DNA from: Zygaena filipendulae
Lineage: Eukaryota > Arthropoda > Insecta > Lepidoptera > Zygaenidae
Direction of reading: 5' to 3'
Assembly: GCA_907165275.2 (NCBI GenBank)
Contig: OU015668.1
Coordinates: forward strand, 10,349,658-10,413,657
DNA: 64,000 nt
Position 1 is the stretch's first letter. The number at the start of each line of letters is the position of its first letter. Made by a program: the position numbers and the translations under genes. This document shows, in pieces, positions 9,613 through 21,600 of the stretch. The notes below the pieces were generated by a model. That model was not told the origin of the DNA, made no database searches, and worked only from the letters and a program-made list of their open reading frames with translations.

Positions 9613-12600
9613 GTGAGATTTATGGGATGCAAAACTGTGTTCTCAATGGAGGGAATAAGACTAGGAATGGCTTGATGAAAAATGGCGTGGAAGATGATGT
9701 AGTGACTCAAATAGGGAGGAGTTAGTTCGACCACTTAGAAAAGATGAGTGAAGATTAGATTTGTTGATGATATCTCAGTGGATAGTGCTTTTGGATCACG
9801 CCACTGCAATTGGTTCAAATTCCAGTAATGAGTTTAAACTATCAGTAAACTACATGAACTTGAAAGTGCCTAGCTGGCTAGGTGCATCTTTCAAGGTGAA
9901 AATTTGCCAATAACCAAAGTTGTGGCATGTTCATATGAACGCCACTTCCCATTCAAGACTAGGTAATGTTTACAATCTATGACCACATTCTTAAAATCAG
10001 ATGAGCTGTGGTCAAACGCCTAGTATGTTAGCCATTAAAAAGTTTGAAGGGCACAGTCATTGCGTATTGAGCGTATATTTATCTAAAATGTGAAATACAT
10101 TTTCGTCAGCTGTTACGAATTTCAATAAAAAGGAATTTGTAATGTTAGTATCGACGGCTGCAAAGAGATGACGTATTAATAAAATTTTATTGTTTTCAAC
10201 CATAGTGACTCTGATCGCTTTATTCCATTACGCTAAAGATCGGAGCGAACTGGAACGATTTGAATCAACATTTGCTGTGCAAAAGCTATAAATATTACAT
10301 TGATATCGCTCGTTTGGAATATCTCTCCTTCGTCAGTATTAATAAAGAGAATAGTCTAATTTTACCTTGCTCAATATTTAATTTGTTTTAACGATTACAC
10401 TAAGAAATTTCGATTTAATTTTGTATGAAGACAGCTTGAACTTTAAGTAAGGACATTCGGAGAGTTCCTAAAATACTCCCACATCAACGTATTTCATTTA
10501 ATAAAGGCAGTAAGTTGATAGGTGTGCCAACGCCCTACTCTACCTGTCAACACGGCACCACTTCAAACTAACATTTTGTATAAAATAACATCGTCAAAGG
10601 GATTGTAATAGGTTTACAACAACATCTTGCCTTTATATTCCTACTTTGAAATGTAATCTAAGAAAGTTTCACTTCCTGCTGTTTACGTTATTTGTTGAAA
10701 CACAAATAGTCATAAAACGATCGTCCCTAAACCTTGATACGTCTTGATAAATACATAATTATTTATTTTATAGCATCGCTTTAGTGAATAGCTGTTATGG
10801 TGTTATAATTATGTCTAAATAAATAAATAAAAAATAAATAAATAAATAAATAACAACCAAAATTAAACTCTAGTTCAATTACTCCAAAGATATTATATAA
10901 AAATAGTACATTGTTATCCTAGGGGTGAAGGTAAGTAGTCTTTCTCCCAAGGATAACACTGTGCTTTTCATTACGAATGCAAGGAAAGTCAAAATAAAAA
11001 TAGGAATTAGCTAAAGAAAAAAATGAGTGAATTTTATTTTACATAAATCAACCATTAGGTGTGCTACTGGCCAGTAAGTATGCCCCCTATGACATAAAAA
11101 AAAAAAAACTTGAGTTTCTGCAGTATCCAGCTGTCAGTTGAAAGCGATTCTCCCTAGGGCTGAAAAGTGTTACTTTCAACCCGCTTCTCAGGCAACTTCA
11201 GACCTACTTTAAAATTATTGACAACTGTCAAATTATTAAAAAAAACTAGGTCTATTTTCACATTTCTATTGAACCATGTTCCAACTTTCTATACAGTCAG
11301 CGCGATGTAAAATTGAAATAACGTAAAGTTTAAGTAGGTATTAATTAAAATAAAATTCACTCACTTTTTCTTAAGCTAAGTAATTCCTATTTTTATTTTG
11401 ACTTTCCTTGCATTCGTAATGAAAAGCACAGTGGTATCCTCGGGAGAAAGACTTACTAGGGGTTACTTTCACCCCTAGGATAACAATGTACTATTATAGC
11501 CATCAAAATGTTGTGGGACATATTATTTATACTAATATTATACTCGTAAAAAAGTAAAGTTTGTGTGTTTGTGAGGTTGTAGGTGTAATCTCTGGATCTA
11601 GTGATCCGATTTTGAAAATTCTTTTATCAATAGAATGGCACAATATCCCTGAGTAACATAATCGATATTGTAACCCGGAATTCCCGAGGGAACTCCGAAA
11701 CTACCGCGAAACCACGGGGGACAGGGTGTCGTACATCAAATGTATGAAATAACGAACACGGTGTGCAAATTCGAAATTAATGTGAGTGCATTAAAGCAAG
11801 TTTCATACAGGATTGCTTTCGCATTTACAATATAATATTTTTATGGATATAAATAATTATAGGCACAGAGACAGCCGGCTTACTCTTGACGCAATCGAGT
11901 AAGGGTCATACTCTTGACGTAATCATGTTAGGATCAAATCGAACTCGAATCGAAATGAGATCGGAACAGAATGAAAATTTGCTACTTTTGAAGCTTTGGG
12001 ATCGTGTCTGTATCGAATTTATCTGTCAAATTTCTCGATTTCAATAAAGAAGTCGTGTTATTGACTTGTCGGACGTTATCTTAGACATTAACACGATTCC
12101 AAATACAATTCGATTTCGATCTCAAAAGGATGGACTAAAATGACATCGAAGTGAAATTAAATAGAAGTCAAATCAAAATCGAAATCAGCCTCAAATCTTT
12201 TTAAGAGTAAGGCCCCAGGTTAAAATTATATCATCTCTAAAATGTCACGTTACGATACACGAGTGGAGGCTTCTATTCCATTAAATTCCACTCGAACAAG
12301 CCCATTCATGTTTTAACGAGTCTTTTAATAAAATTCAACTAAAATGCTTATTATATAAGCGGCGAAATTTGCAAGATGAGACGAGCGTCAGAGTTGACGT
12401 GACCATTAATCAACTTCAGATATTCGAAGTCATTTAGTTGTTATGTGTTGTTGACGCTATAAGAAGAATGATATTACCCACTAGCTGTGCCCCGCAGTTT
12501 CACCCGCGGTATTTTCGGAGTTTACACAAGAATTCCGGGACAAAAAGTACCCTATGTCCTTCTCTGTACCCCTGACAACGTGTATGCCAAATTTCATCCA

Positions 12601-15600
12601 AATCCGTTCAGCCGTTTTTGCGTGATTGAGTAACAAACATCCAAACTTCAAAACATCTTTCACACTTATAATATTAGTATGTTATAATATGTTTTTTTTT
12701 AAATGACACATTTGAAACGCATGCCAGTACTTTTCTATTAGTCTAATTAGGTGATCGCCCTGAGTGTCACCCGCACCAATTTCCGAATTCCCGCAGGAGT
12801 TCTTTAGGTATATCAAAACGAAAGTACCTTAACCCCAAGATATAAATTTCTAGTTACTATATACAAAATAGTCATTTTCCCCGGGTTTTTACCAGCATGA
12901 AATTGAGAGTTCTGACGAGAACACTTCATTACAGGATAACGGATAAAAGTATTATATTTTATGCCTACTGTAGCTTCTAACCTGAGAAAAAAGAGAATTT
13001 TCTGAATCAGTTCAGTAGTTCTAAGACATTATCCCCTGCATCCAAAATTCCAAACTTATAAAATCTGATTTTATGATCTTTCACAGCATGTCCTTCGGTT
13101 TCTATTGCCTTTGATTTTTTCTTCACAAAGAATTCCTCTACCTCATGGATATGCCCATACATATACTGTTCGAACATAATATTATGTTCTCATCCTACTA
13201 ATCCTACTACCTAATATAAATGTGAAAGTGTGGATGTTTGGATGTTTGTTACTCAATCACGCAAAAACGGCTGAACGGATTTGGATGAAATTTGGCATGC
13301 ACGTTGTCAGGGGTAGGTACAGAAAAGGACATAGGGTACTTTTTATGCCGGAATTCCCGCGGGAACTCCGAAATTATCGTGGGGCACAGCTAGTAGACTT
13401 TGTAAATTCATTAATTTTAATCAACATTTTTACCGTGAGATACACATTACACAATGAGGGTTCCTTGACGATAACCACATAATCCCTCATATTTTTCAAG
13501 GAAAAAAAAAAACACCTTCCAAAACAAAGCAATCTCGTAGAAATTTAATACAGGCATTTTTTATGGCAACGCGCAGATAAAAAATATTATTTTTATGGTC
13601 ATTACTCCATTGATAAATAGATTTAGGCAGAACGATGTTCGTCATTAAAGAACATTGTAGGTACTTATTGTGAAAATTCAAACAATTTATCTGAATTACA
13701 GTAACTTTGAGTGAAATAGTCGTTTGTCTATTTCAGGTGCATTTATGTTTCAAGCGATAGAGGGTGCGAGCGAGTTGGAGAGAGGCAATCTGATGGCGAA
13801 GGAGCGAGACAAAATGGCGCATTACCTCTGGCAGAATGTTACACTGGTGTTCAATCTGTTTAATGAAACAGCACTTAAGGAGAGGTGAGAAGCTTTCGAA
13901 GAGCTTTCGTTTTCATAATAGATGACACCGTGTTTATGTCTAAACGGTCCCCTACCACGGTTATTGTACCTATTCCACTCTCGTTACGGCTGCAGGCTGC
14001 TTGACAGCGTACAAACGATATCGCTATAGAAAACTAAGGAACTAATCGTCATGCTACTTATGTGTTCACGAATAAATTTTAACTTTTAATTGGCTTTTAA
14101 TTGACGACCCCATTGGTGCAGAGGTCACCATGTCTACCCGCTAATCAAGGGGTTCCGGGTTCGATTCCTGGTGGGGGTGAACTTTGTGTGATGAACACAG
14201 GGTTCCATTTTCCAGTCTGGGTGTGTTTATATATCTATAGTGTAATATATATAAGTAATTCTACGTAGTATATACCACTTTTTCATGACATGACGGAACG
14301 TTCCTTATGGCCGCACTCAGAGTCGTTTTAATGATTACTTAATTTTTAAGTAAAGATTCGTCCGCCGACGTTGAACGTCTCTGATTGCAGCAATTTTGTT
14401 TTAAAAATCTTTACTTAAAATTTTAAGTAAAGATTACTTCATTAAGTAATCATGAAAACGACTCTGAGTGCGGTGTTTAGTTTTCTATAGCGATAACGAC
14501 TATATAGATAGATAGATAGATTTTTATTCTCTCTTTAAAAAATTTCATTTAAATTTTATGTTAAAACATAATTAAATTCACAAAAGAGATTGTCAATAAT
14601 AATTATTTTACAAATTCTTTTATAAATTCTATTATAACAGTTAACTAAGTACGGGTTTACTAAAAGCCATTCCTATGAAAGTATTCTGCAATAGTAAAGT
14701 TATCTTAAAAATTTATCACAAATTGATGGTAGGGTCTCCACAAACTGCTGCGTTCTGAATTTAAATAAATGTAACAACCAATTTATCAGCACCCCCTTTA
14801 AACCATCTGTTGTACCAGCCCGCTGTACAAGAGGTTTCTTTTCGGTTTTTTTTGCTGAGTAACCGTGATTGTACCGGTTTAAAGGATTACCAGTAATGTA
14901 CCAGACACAGTTAAGCCTTAGTATTTAATCAATAGCAAAAAATAATCAACTTTTTCCAAGGCTGGGGAGGATTAGACAAGGACCACATTCCTAGGTGTCG
15001 ACTTTTTTATGATAACCTTTAACCAAAATAAGATATCATTATAACTGATTTCAAATATGTTCAGCTGGTTCTGTACTTATGGGAGATCATCATGGTCGTG
15101 ATTGTGTGAAATTCTAAGAAATTAACCATCAAAAATGTCTGAGTGAAAACAAACCGTGACGAACTTAATGTACAGACAGACAAATACAAAACAAAGACCT
15201 GCACCTTACCACCAGGTGTTTATACAAAGCAAGCAGCTCTAAGCATTTACGAGCATCTTAGAAATCACGTGACACACGCAGCAGAAAAAATCTATACCAC
15301 TTTCACCTCTAGGCTATATTGGAACGGAGTGCGGGAAAACTGTTCTTTACATAGCTATAGTATTATTTGCTTGAACCCTCTATTCAGTAGGAAGCACGCA
15401 TTTTCCAAAGAGTTCATTCCAGGATAAGTATAGAGCTGCAGCAGTACCAGCGTCGGGTGGTGGTTGCGGTGCGTCGCGGCTGGGACGGCGGCCGCTCCTC
15501 CAGGCAGTGGAGCTTCTCTTCAGCCTTCCTGTACTCACTCACTGTCATCACTACTATTGGTAAGAGTGGTGAAGTCACTTTTTTATACGACTGGCTTGAC

Positions 15601-18600
15601 CACAGCTAACCTGCCCCCTTAGCCAAGTAGATCGTTAGTGCTCTAGAAAACTATGGAACGTATCGTCATGTCACGTGATCAGGTAAAATCATCTCAATCT
15701 CAATCATCATCTAACTTTAACACTCATAGATTGTCAACTTGACTTGCTCTGACGTACTCTTTATTTTAACCATTGATTTATTAGATTTTAGATAAGTGAA
15801 AACGAAATAAAAAGTTATTTTTTACACATGCTTCAAGGCACACCGGGCGTGTCATTAATTCGTATGTACGACGCTTGGCTTGACAGTCGTGTCACGAAAT
15901 ATGAGTTCGCCGCCAAAAGCCTACAGACAGAAGTAAGCGATATTAAGTACCGCATCGAATCGGTTAAACTACATTTGGCCTGGCAGTCTCGACAACGATT
16001 TGACAACGTTATCGTATCGATCGTTAACTAGGGGCCCAAAAATCATACCGATCACCATCATTACAGTAACCAACATTACATTAAATGCAAGCCTCAACTA
16101 GAAACATGCGATTCACGTTACTGTAATGATGGTGATCGTTATGATTTTTGGGCCCCTAGTTAACCGTGGGTTGTCTTGAAGAGATCGCTAGTAAAGTGAT
16201 AAGACTGCCTTTTGTATGCCTTTAGTTATAAGTTTCTGTAAACACACTGTAACATTATTTTGGTGTACAGTAAAGTGTATTCTATTCTATTCTATTAACG
16301 ATCGAAACGATAACGTTGTCAAAACTTTGTCGAGACTACCGGCCCTGCTTCTTAAATTAATATCAATTTCTGTGTATTTATTGTTAGCTGTGTTGCCAGC
16401 GTTCTTTAGATTACCTCTCTAACTCCTCAGGGTACGGCCACCTGTCGCCTCGCACCAATTGGGGCAAAATAGCTACAATATTCTACGCGTTGTTAGGAAT
16501 GCCGCTCTTTTTGTTATATCTTAGTAATGTTGGTGAGTTGAGTAAATAGAAATTATTAAGTAAATAATTATTATTTATTTTGTTATTCTTCAATTATTTT
16601 CATTTGTGTTGTTCTGTATAAGTATGTTCATTTGTGTTGTGTGTCTCACCTTGCTTAAATAATTTTTTCTTTCTGTCTTTCTTCTTTATAAATAATCATT
16701 TATTCAGTCATCAAGTTTAGATTTAATGTGTATTTGATAAAAAATGGGATTAACTTTGTTAGTTTTTTTCTTAATTTCATTTGTGTTGTTCTTAATATTA
16801 TTTTCATTTGTATTGTGTGTCTCATCTTGCTTGAATAAATCTTTCTTTCTTTCTTTCTTTTTTCTAAATAATCATTTATTCAGTCATCCAGTTTAGAGTA
16901 AATGTGTATTTGATAAAAAAAAGTATTTACTTTGTTTTTATATCATAACTAGCAGATCCCTGCCTTAATTTCGAATTCTCGCGAGAATTCCGGAATAAAA
17001 AGTACTCTATGCCCTTGTTCTTTCTTCTAACAATGTGTACGCAAAAATTTCATGATGATCGGGTAAGCCGTAAAGGCGTGAAAGCGTAACAAACAAACAA
17101 ACAAACGAATAAACACACATTCGCTTTCATAATATTAAAGATAATCAGGATTAGGATAATGTCTAAAGTTTGTATTACATCAGACTTGTACAAGTCTGTT
17201 TAGTTTTGGACCAACTGTATGGTTTGTTTAAGAGGCTATTGAAAACATGGGCAAAGAACTAAACAGTGATCGCAGATAGTCATTTCAAGTCAGGCTAAAA
17301 AGTCCGAGTATGTTGTACCTTATCTGTGGTTGTACATACGACGGCGTATTCGTGTTTTTGTGTCAGCAAGAGTTGATTGCGTGAGTTTTTGCGTACGCCA
17401 ATTGATTTCGGACTTTAATAATAACTAGCTGTGCCCCACGGTTTCAACCGCGGTAATTTCAGAGTTCCCGCGGGAATTCCGGGATAAAAAGTACCCTATG
17501 TCCTTCTTTGTACCCCTGACAACGTGAATGCGAAATTTCATCCAAATCCGTTTAGCCATTTTTGGGCGATTGAGTAAACGTATGCGAGGATAAGAGCTCG
17601 AAAGCGCATTTTCATCCGACTTGCTTCAAATTTATCGCCACTGCTCAGCTCCTATGTGTCTTAGCGTTATGTTATATAGCCTATAACCTGCCCAGGAGTA
17701 TGGACTACAATCGTACCAAGTTTTGTTAAAATCCCTTCCGTAGTTTTTGACCCATGCATGCACATACAGACAGACAGACAGACAAAAATTTACTAATTGC
17801 ATTTTTGGCATCAGTATAGGTATCGGTCACCATTCAGCCTCCAATATTAATTTTGAATATATATTCAATGTACAGAATTGACCTCTCTAAAGTTTTATTA
17901 TAAGTATAGAATAGATATAGATAGATTGTGAACAGAATTTTAAATTAAACTCTATTCTAGAGAATTAACTCTTCAATTATTGTAAGTGGATTTTAATTGG
18001 AACTTTATTTTACTGTATGAAATTCATGATCCAACATTAACATTAGCTTTACTATTATAAATGCGAATGTGAGTTTGTTCGTTTCTTTGTTACGCTTTCA
18101 CGCCTTAATGGCTCAACCAATTATTATGAAATTTTGTATGAACGTTGTTAGGATTACAGAGAAGGACATAGGGTACTTTTTATCCCGGTACTCCCGCGGG
18201 AACTCCGAAATTAGCGGGTGAAAACGCAGGGAATAGCCAGTTGTCTATAATAATTATTGAATATAATATATACCTATGATAAAAAGCATAATGTTTTTAT
18301 TGGTGCCCAACGGCCGCCCTCAGAGTCAATTTAATGATTACTTAATTTTAAATAATGATTTTCTAATAATATTGCTGCAATCAGAGACGTTCATTAAATT
18401 AAGTTTGGTTGGCATTTGACTAATTAATTTAAATTTAGTTAAATGCCAATCAACATTAATTTAATGAACGTCTTTGATTGCGGCCTTAAGACACTTACCG
18501 CCGCACTCAAAGTCGACTTTAATGATTACTTAGTTAAGTATTGATGTAAAACTGCCGCAATCAGACAAGTTTAATAAATTAATGTTAATTGGCATTTAAC

Positions 18601-21600
18601 TTATTAAGTTACATCTCATTTAATGCCAACTAATATTAATTTACTGAACGTCTCTGATTGCGGCAGTTTTGTTTTAAAAATCTATACTTAACTAAGTAAT
18701 CATTAAAATCGACTGAGTGCGGCCGTAAATCTCCGTACAATGGACCCCAGTGAATGGTGTCTAAGGAAATTTCAACGTTCACTCAGGCGAAATCGCGGTG
18801 AAAAGTTAGCTGAGAAAAATTGTAACAAAACAGATTCTTTAATATTGTATTGTAACGAAATATCTTTCCAAGTTAACACGTTCGCTGCGTGACCATTTTC
18901 AACGAACTTTCAACCAGTGCGTTTGAGACCTAAAAGAGCTCAAAACTTACCTATCCTTTGGTGCGTTTGAGGCCTAATCAGTCTCCTAAAAATACAGTTT
19001 TGAAAATAATTTATATCTTCCAAAAAACCAATGATATATATTTAGAAGTTTTTGTAGGTCAAAGATAGCCTATTGCTCTATATTTTACTAGGTTCGCACG
19101 CAGTTTTGACATTAGAATAAACTACAAATACCAAAAAAAAACTAGATATCGATTGTATCTCGTACCGCAACCGAAGATAGTTCAATATTTGTAGTAAGTA
19201 GTGATGTGAATAAAATAATATCTCAGTTATCGATAAAAAAAGTGTTATTAAGGAATTTTATTTATAAACTTTGCAAAGTGTTTTTCATTAAAACATGGTA
19301 AGCACATTGATTGATTGCATTTTGTGCAAATGGTAACAATTCTTTTAGATTTTTTAGAAGCGTCAGTGCTGTTTAATGTGCGTCGTAATTTTTCATAACA
19401 ACCCACACAACGTCTTTTTTTGTCGCCACGTTGGAAAACATGATCTGTACATCTTCCTTCGGGGAATTCTGTAATAAAATGCATTTTATATATGTAAATA
19501 AACCACATGCAACCACATCAGTGAAGTAAATGCAATGGAATCCAATTTTATTAGTTTTCCTAATAGTGAAAAGGTATGTGTCTCTCATTGTTTATCAACA
19601 CACTTTAAAATGTAAACACGTAGTTTTATTTTCGAACGTGCGCGCGGCCTCCCACGTCGATGCTAGGACAACACTAAATCGAGTCACGCAGCGCCCGCGC
19701 CGCTCACCCTCCCTCTCTTGCGTCTACGAGGCCTACGATTCCACGAGTATCGAGATGTCTCCTAACGCAAGGAATGAAAATAATTATACTACTGTGCGTT
19801 AGGGACCTAATCCATCTCAATTATTTTTTTTTATGTCATTAAATTCACTTTTAAGTAGGAAGCAAATATGTTTGTTTGTCTTACTCATACGTAAAGTACT
19901 TTACACGTTAGAGCCTCACGCAAGGAGTGAAACAACACGATTTTAGTCAACGCACAGTACAAAAGTCCAGCAAGAGATCTGATAGATAGCGTAACGCAAT
20001 GAACGTGTTAAATATTTTGTGTATTATCTATATCATTTTGTTGATTAAATAAAATACGTCTGAAATTGCAGGAATGTTCTTTGCTCTTTTCACAATATTC
20101 AAAATTAAGATTAAAAATGTACCTACTTATTTATAAATGTTTTTCATGAAATTCTTTTATAAACACTTTGCTCTGATTAAATTTATTTTTCATTATCCAA
20201 AGACAATGAAAAATAAATTAGACAGCTATTATAATTATAAATTATTAAATAATTTTCTATTGTGTGAACAGACAAACGAAATTTTTAATTAAACTTAGAT
20301 AAAACAGGTTTTGTGTACTAGTCGGTCGTGAGCTCTGCGAATTCATTACAGGTAGGTACGTTTATTCAATTGGAATAGAAGACTACAATTTGATTAATGA
20401 GAAAATGTAATAAATATTTCTACAAAAAAAAAAAATAATGACTGTGTATTCATAAATTATAAATGATATCATTAAAAAATACACCAGTAATTTTCTTACG
20501 TTATATTTACAACGAACAATAGGTTTTGTCCCTCGGTTTCACACGCATGATTTCTGGTATTCGATCATTTGGTGAGCTATGGCCATTGATTTACTACTAG
20601 TACTACTACTATAGTAGTACTACTACTACTATATCAATGTCTGCAACGTTTGGAATTGTGTTTTTGGGAATAACGCGTTATGGGCAAGGAATGTTGCTGG
20701 TGATACTTTCTTACGACTATTATAAATGCGAAAGCGAGTTTGTTTGTTTGTTACGCTATCACGCCCTAACGGCTCGACTGATCATCATGAAATCCTGCAT
20801 ATAAGTTGTCAAGGGCGCAAAAAAGGATATAGGGTACTTTGCATCTGGGAATTTTTGCGGGAACTCCGGAATTAACGCGGATGAAATCGCATGAAATTTT
20901 GAATACAAGTTTTCAGAGGTACTGAAAAGTACATAGGGCACCTTGTACCCTGGAATTCCCATGGGATCTCTGAAATTAACGCGGATGAAACCGCGGGGAA
21001 CAGCTAGTAGTAAATAAGGGTCCAGGTGTTTTTGGTTGGCAGTGATTACTTACATAATCCAGACATCAGTCCGCCTTCAAGTAGGATTTTAAGCTGTCTC
21101 GATTTGTTACCTAGGCGAGCTGCTGGCGCGTTGGTTCAAGTGCATCTATGCCCTGGTGTGCCTCTGCCGAGGGTGTCCAGGGTTCACTAGGAGAAGGGTG
21201 GTCCGATTGAGGAACCATGTAAGTCACTAATGTCAATAAACTCCTTTTCTTTCTTTCTTTCTAATGTTGGCAACATTACAGTAACCTATAGTATAGATGG
21301 ACAATCATGCAACGAGGTTTAAACCCAGTGCTTGGGTTAAACATCCAGTTTATAGGGTGTGTAACGGTGTTTAAGGTTGTTTAGGGTGTTTTTATATGTG
21401 ATTTTTTTTTTCACCAAAAAACAGTTTTCATTCAATTTTTTTTTCAGTTAGAAATCAGCGAAGCGGAAAGTATTGAGCGGCCGGAAGGTTGGAAGACCGG
21501 CTACACTGATTCCGATGCAACTTCTGATTACGGCCCTCCGCATCCGCATGTGTTATTGCCAAGGTAAACTTTAATAATCTAAACTTATACAATGTAACAG

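Larger units (their letters stand above)
9613..13736 (+). other. K2P intron 1
   Basis: The 4.1-kb intron holds a degenerate tRNA-type SINE (9757-9990), an inverted repeat dimer (10901-11496), Helitron copies (11532-11735, 12481-12680, 13193-13393), a degenerate Helitron relic (about 12752-13060) and a terminal-inverted-repeat element (11874-12214). 10,000-10,900 shows nothing beyond AT-rich sequence and a (TAAA)n run near 10,820-10,850. Confidence 0.75.

Noticed and set aside
9326..9734. Two - strand open frames over K2P exon 1
   Set aside because: They are shadows of the exon on the other strand; the + frame has the channel signature.
15828..16031. 67-codon open frame in K2P intron 3
   Set aside because: It overlaps the outer palindrome arm and has no family motif.
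19530..19802. 90-codon + strand open frame inside the piggyBac relic
   Set aside because: It has no similarity to transposase and opposes the real remnant strand.
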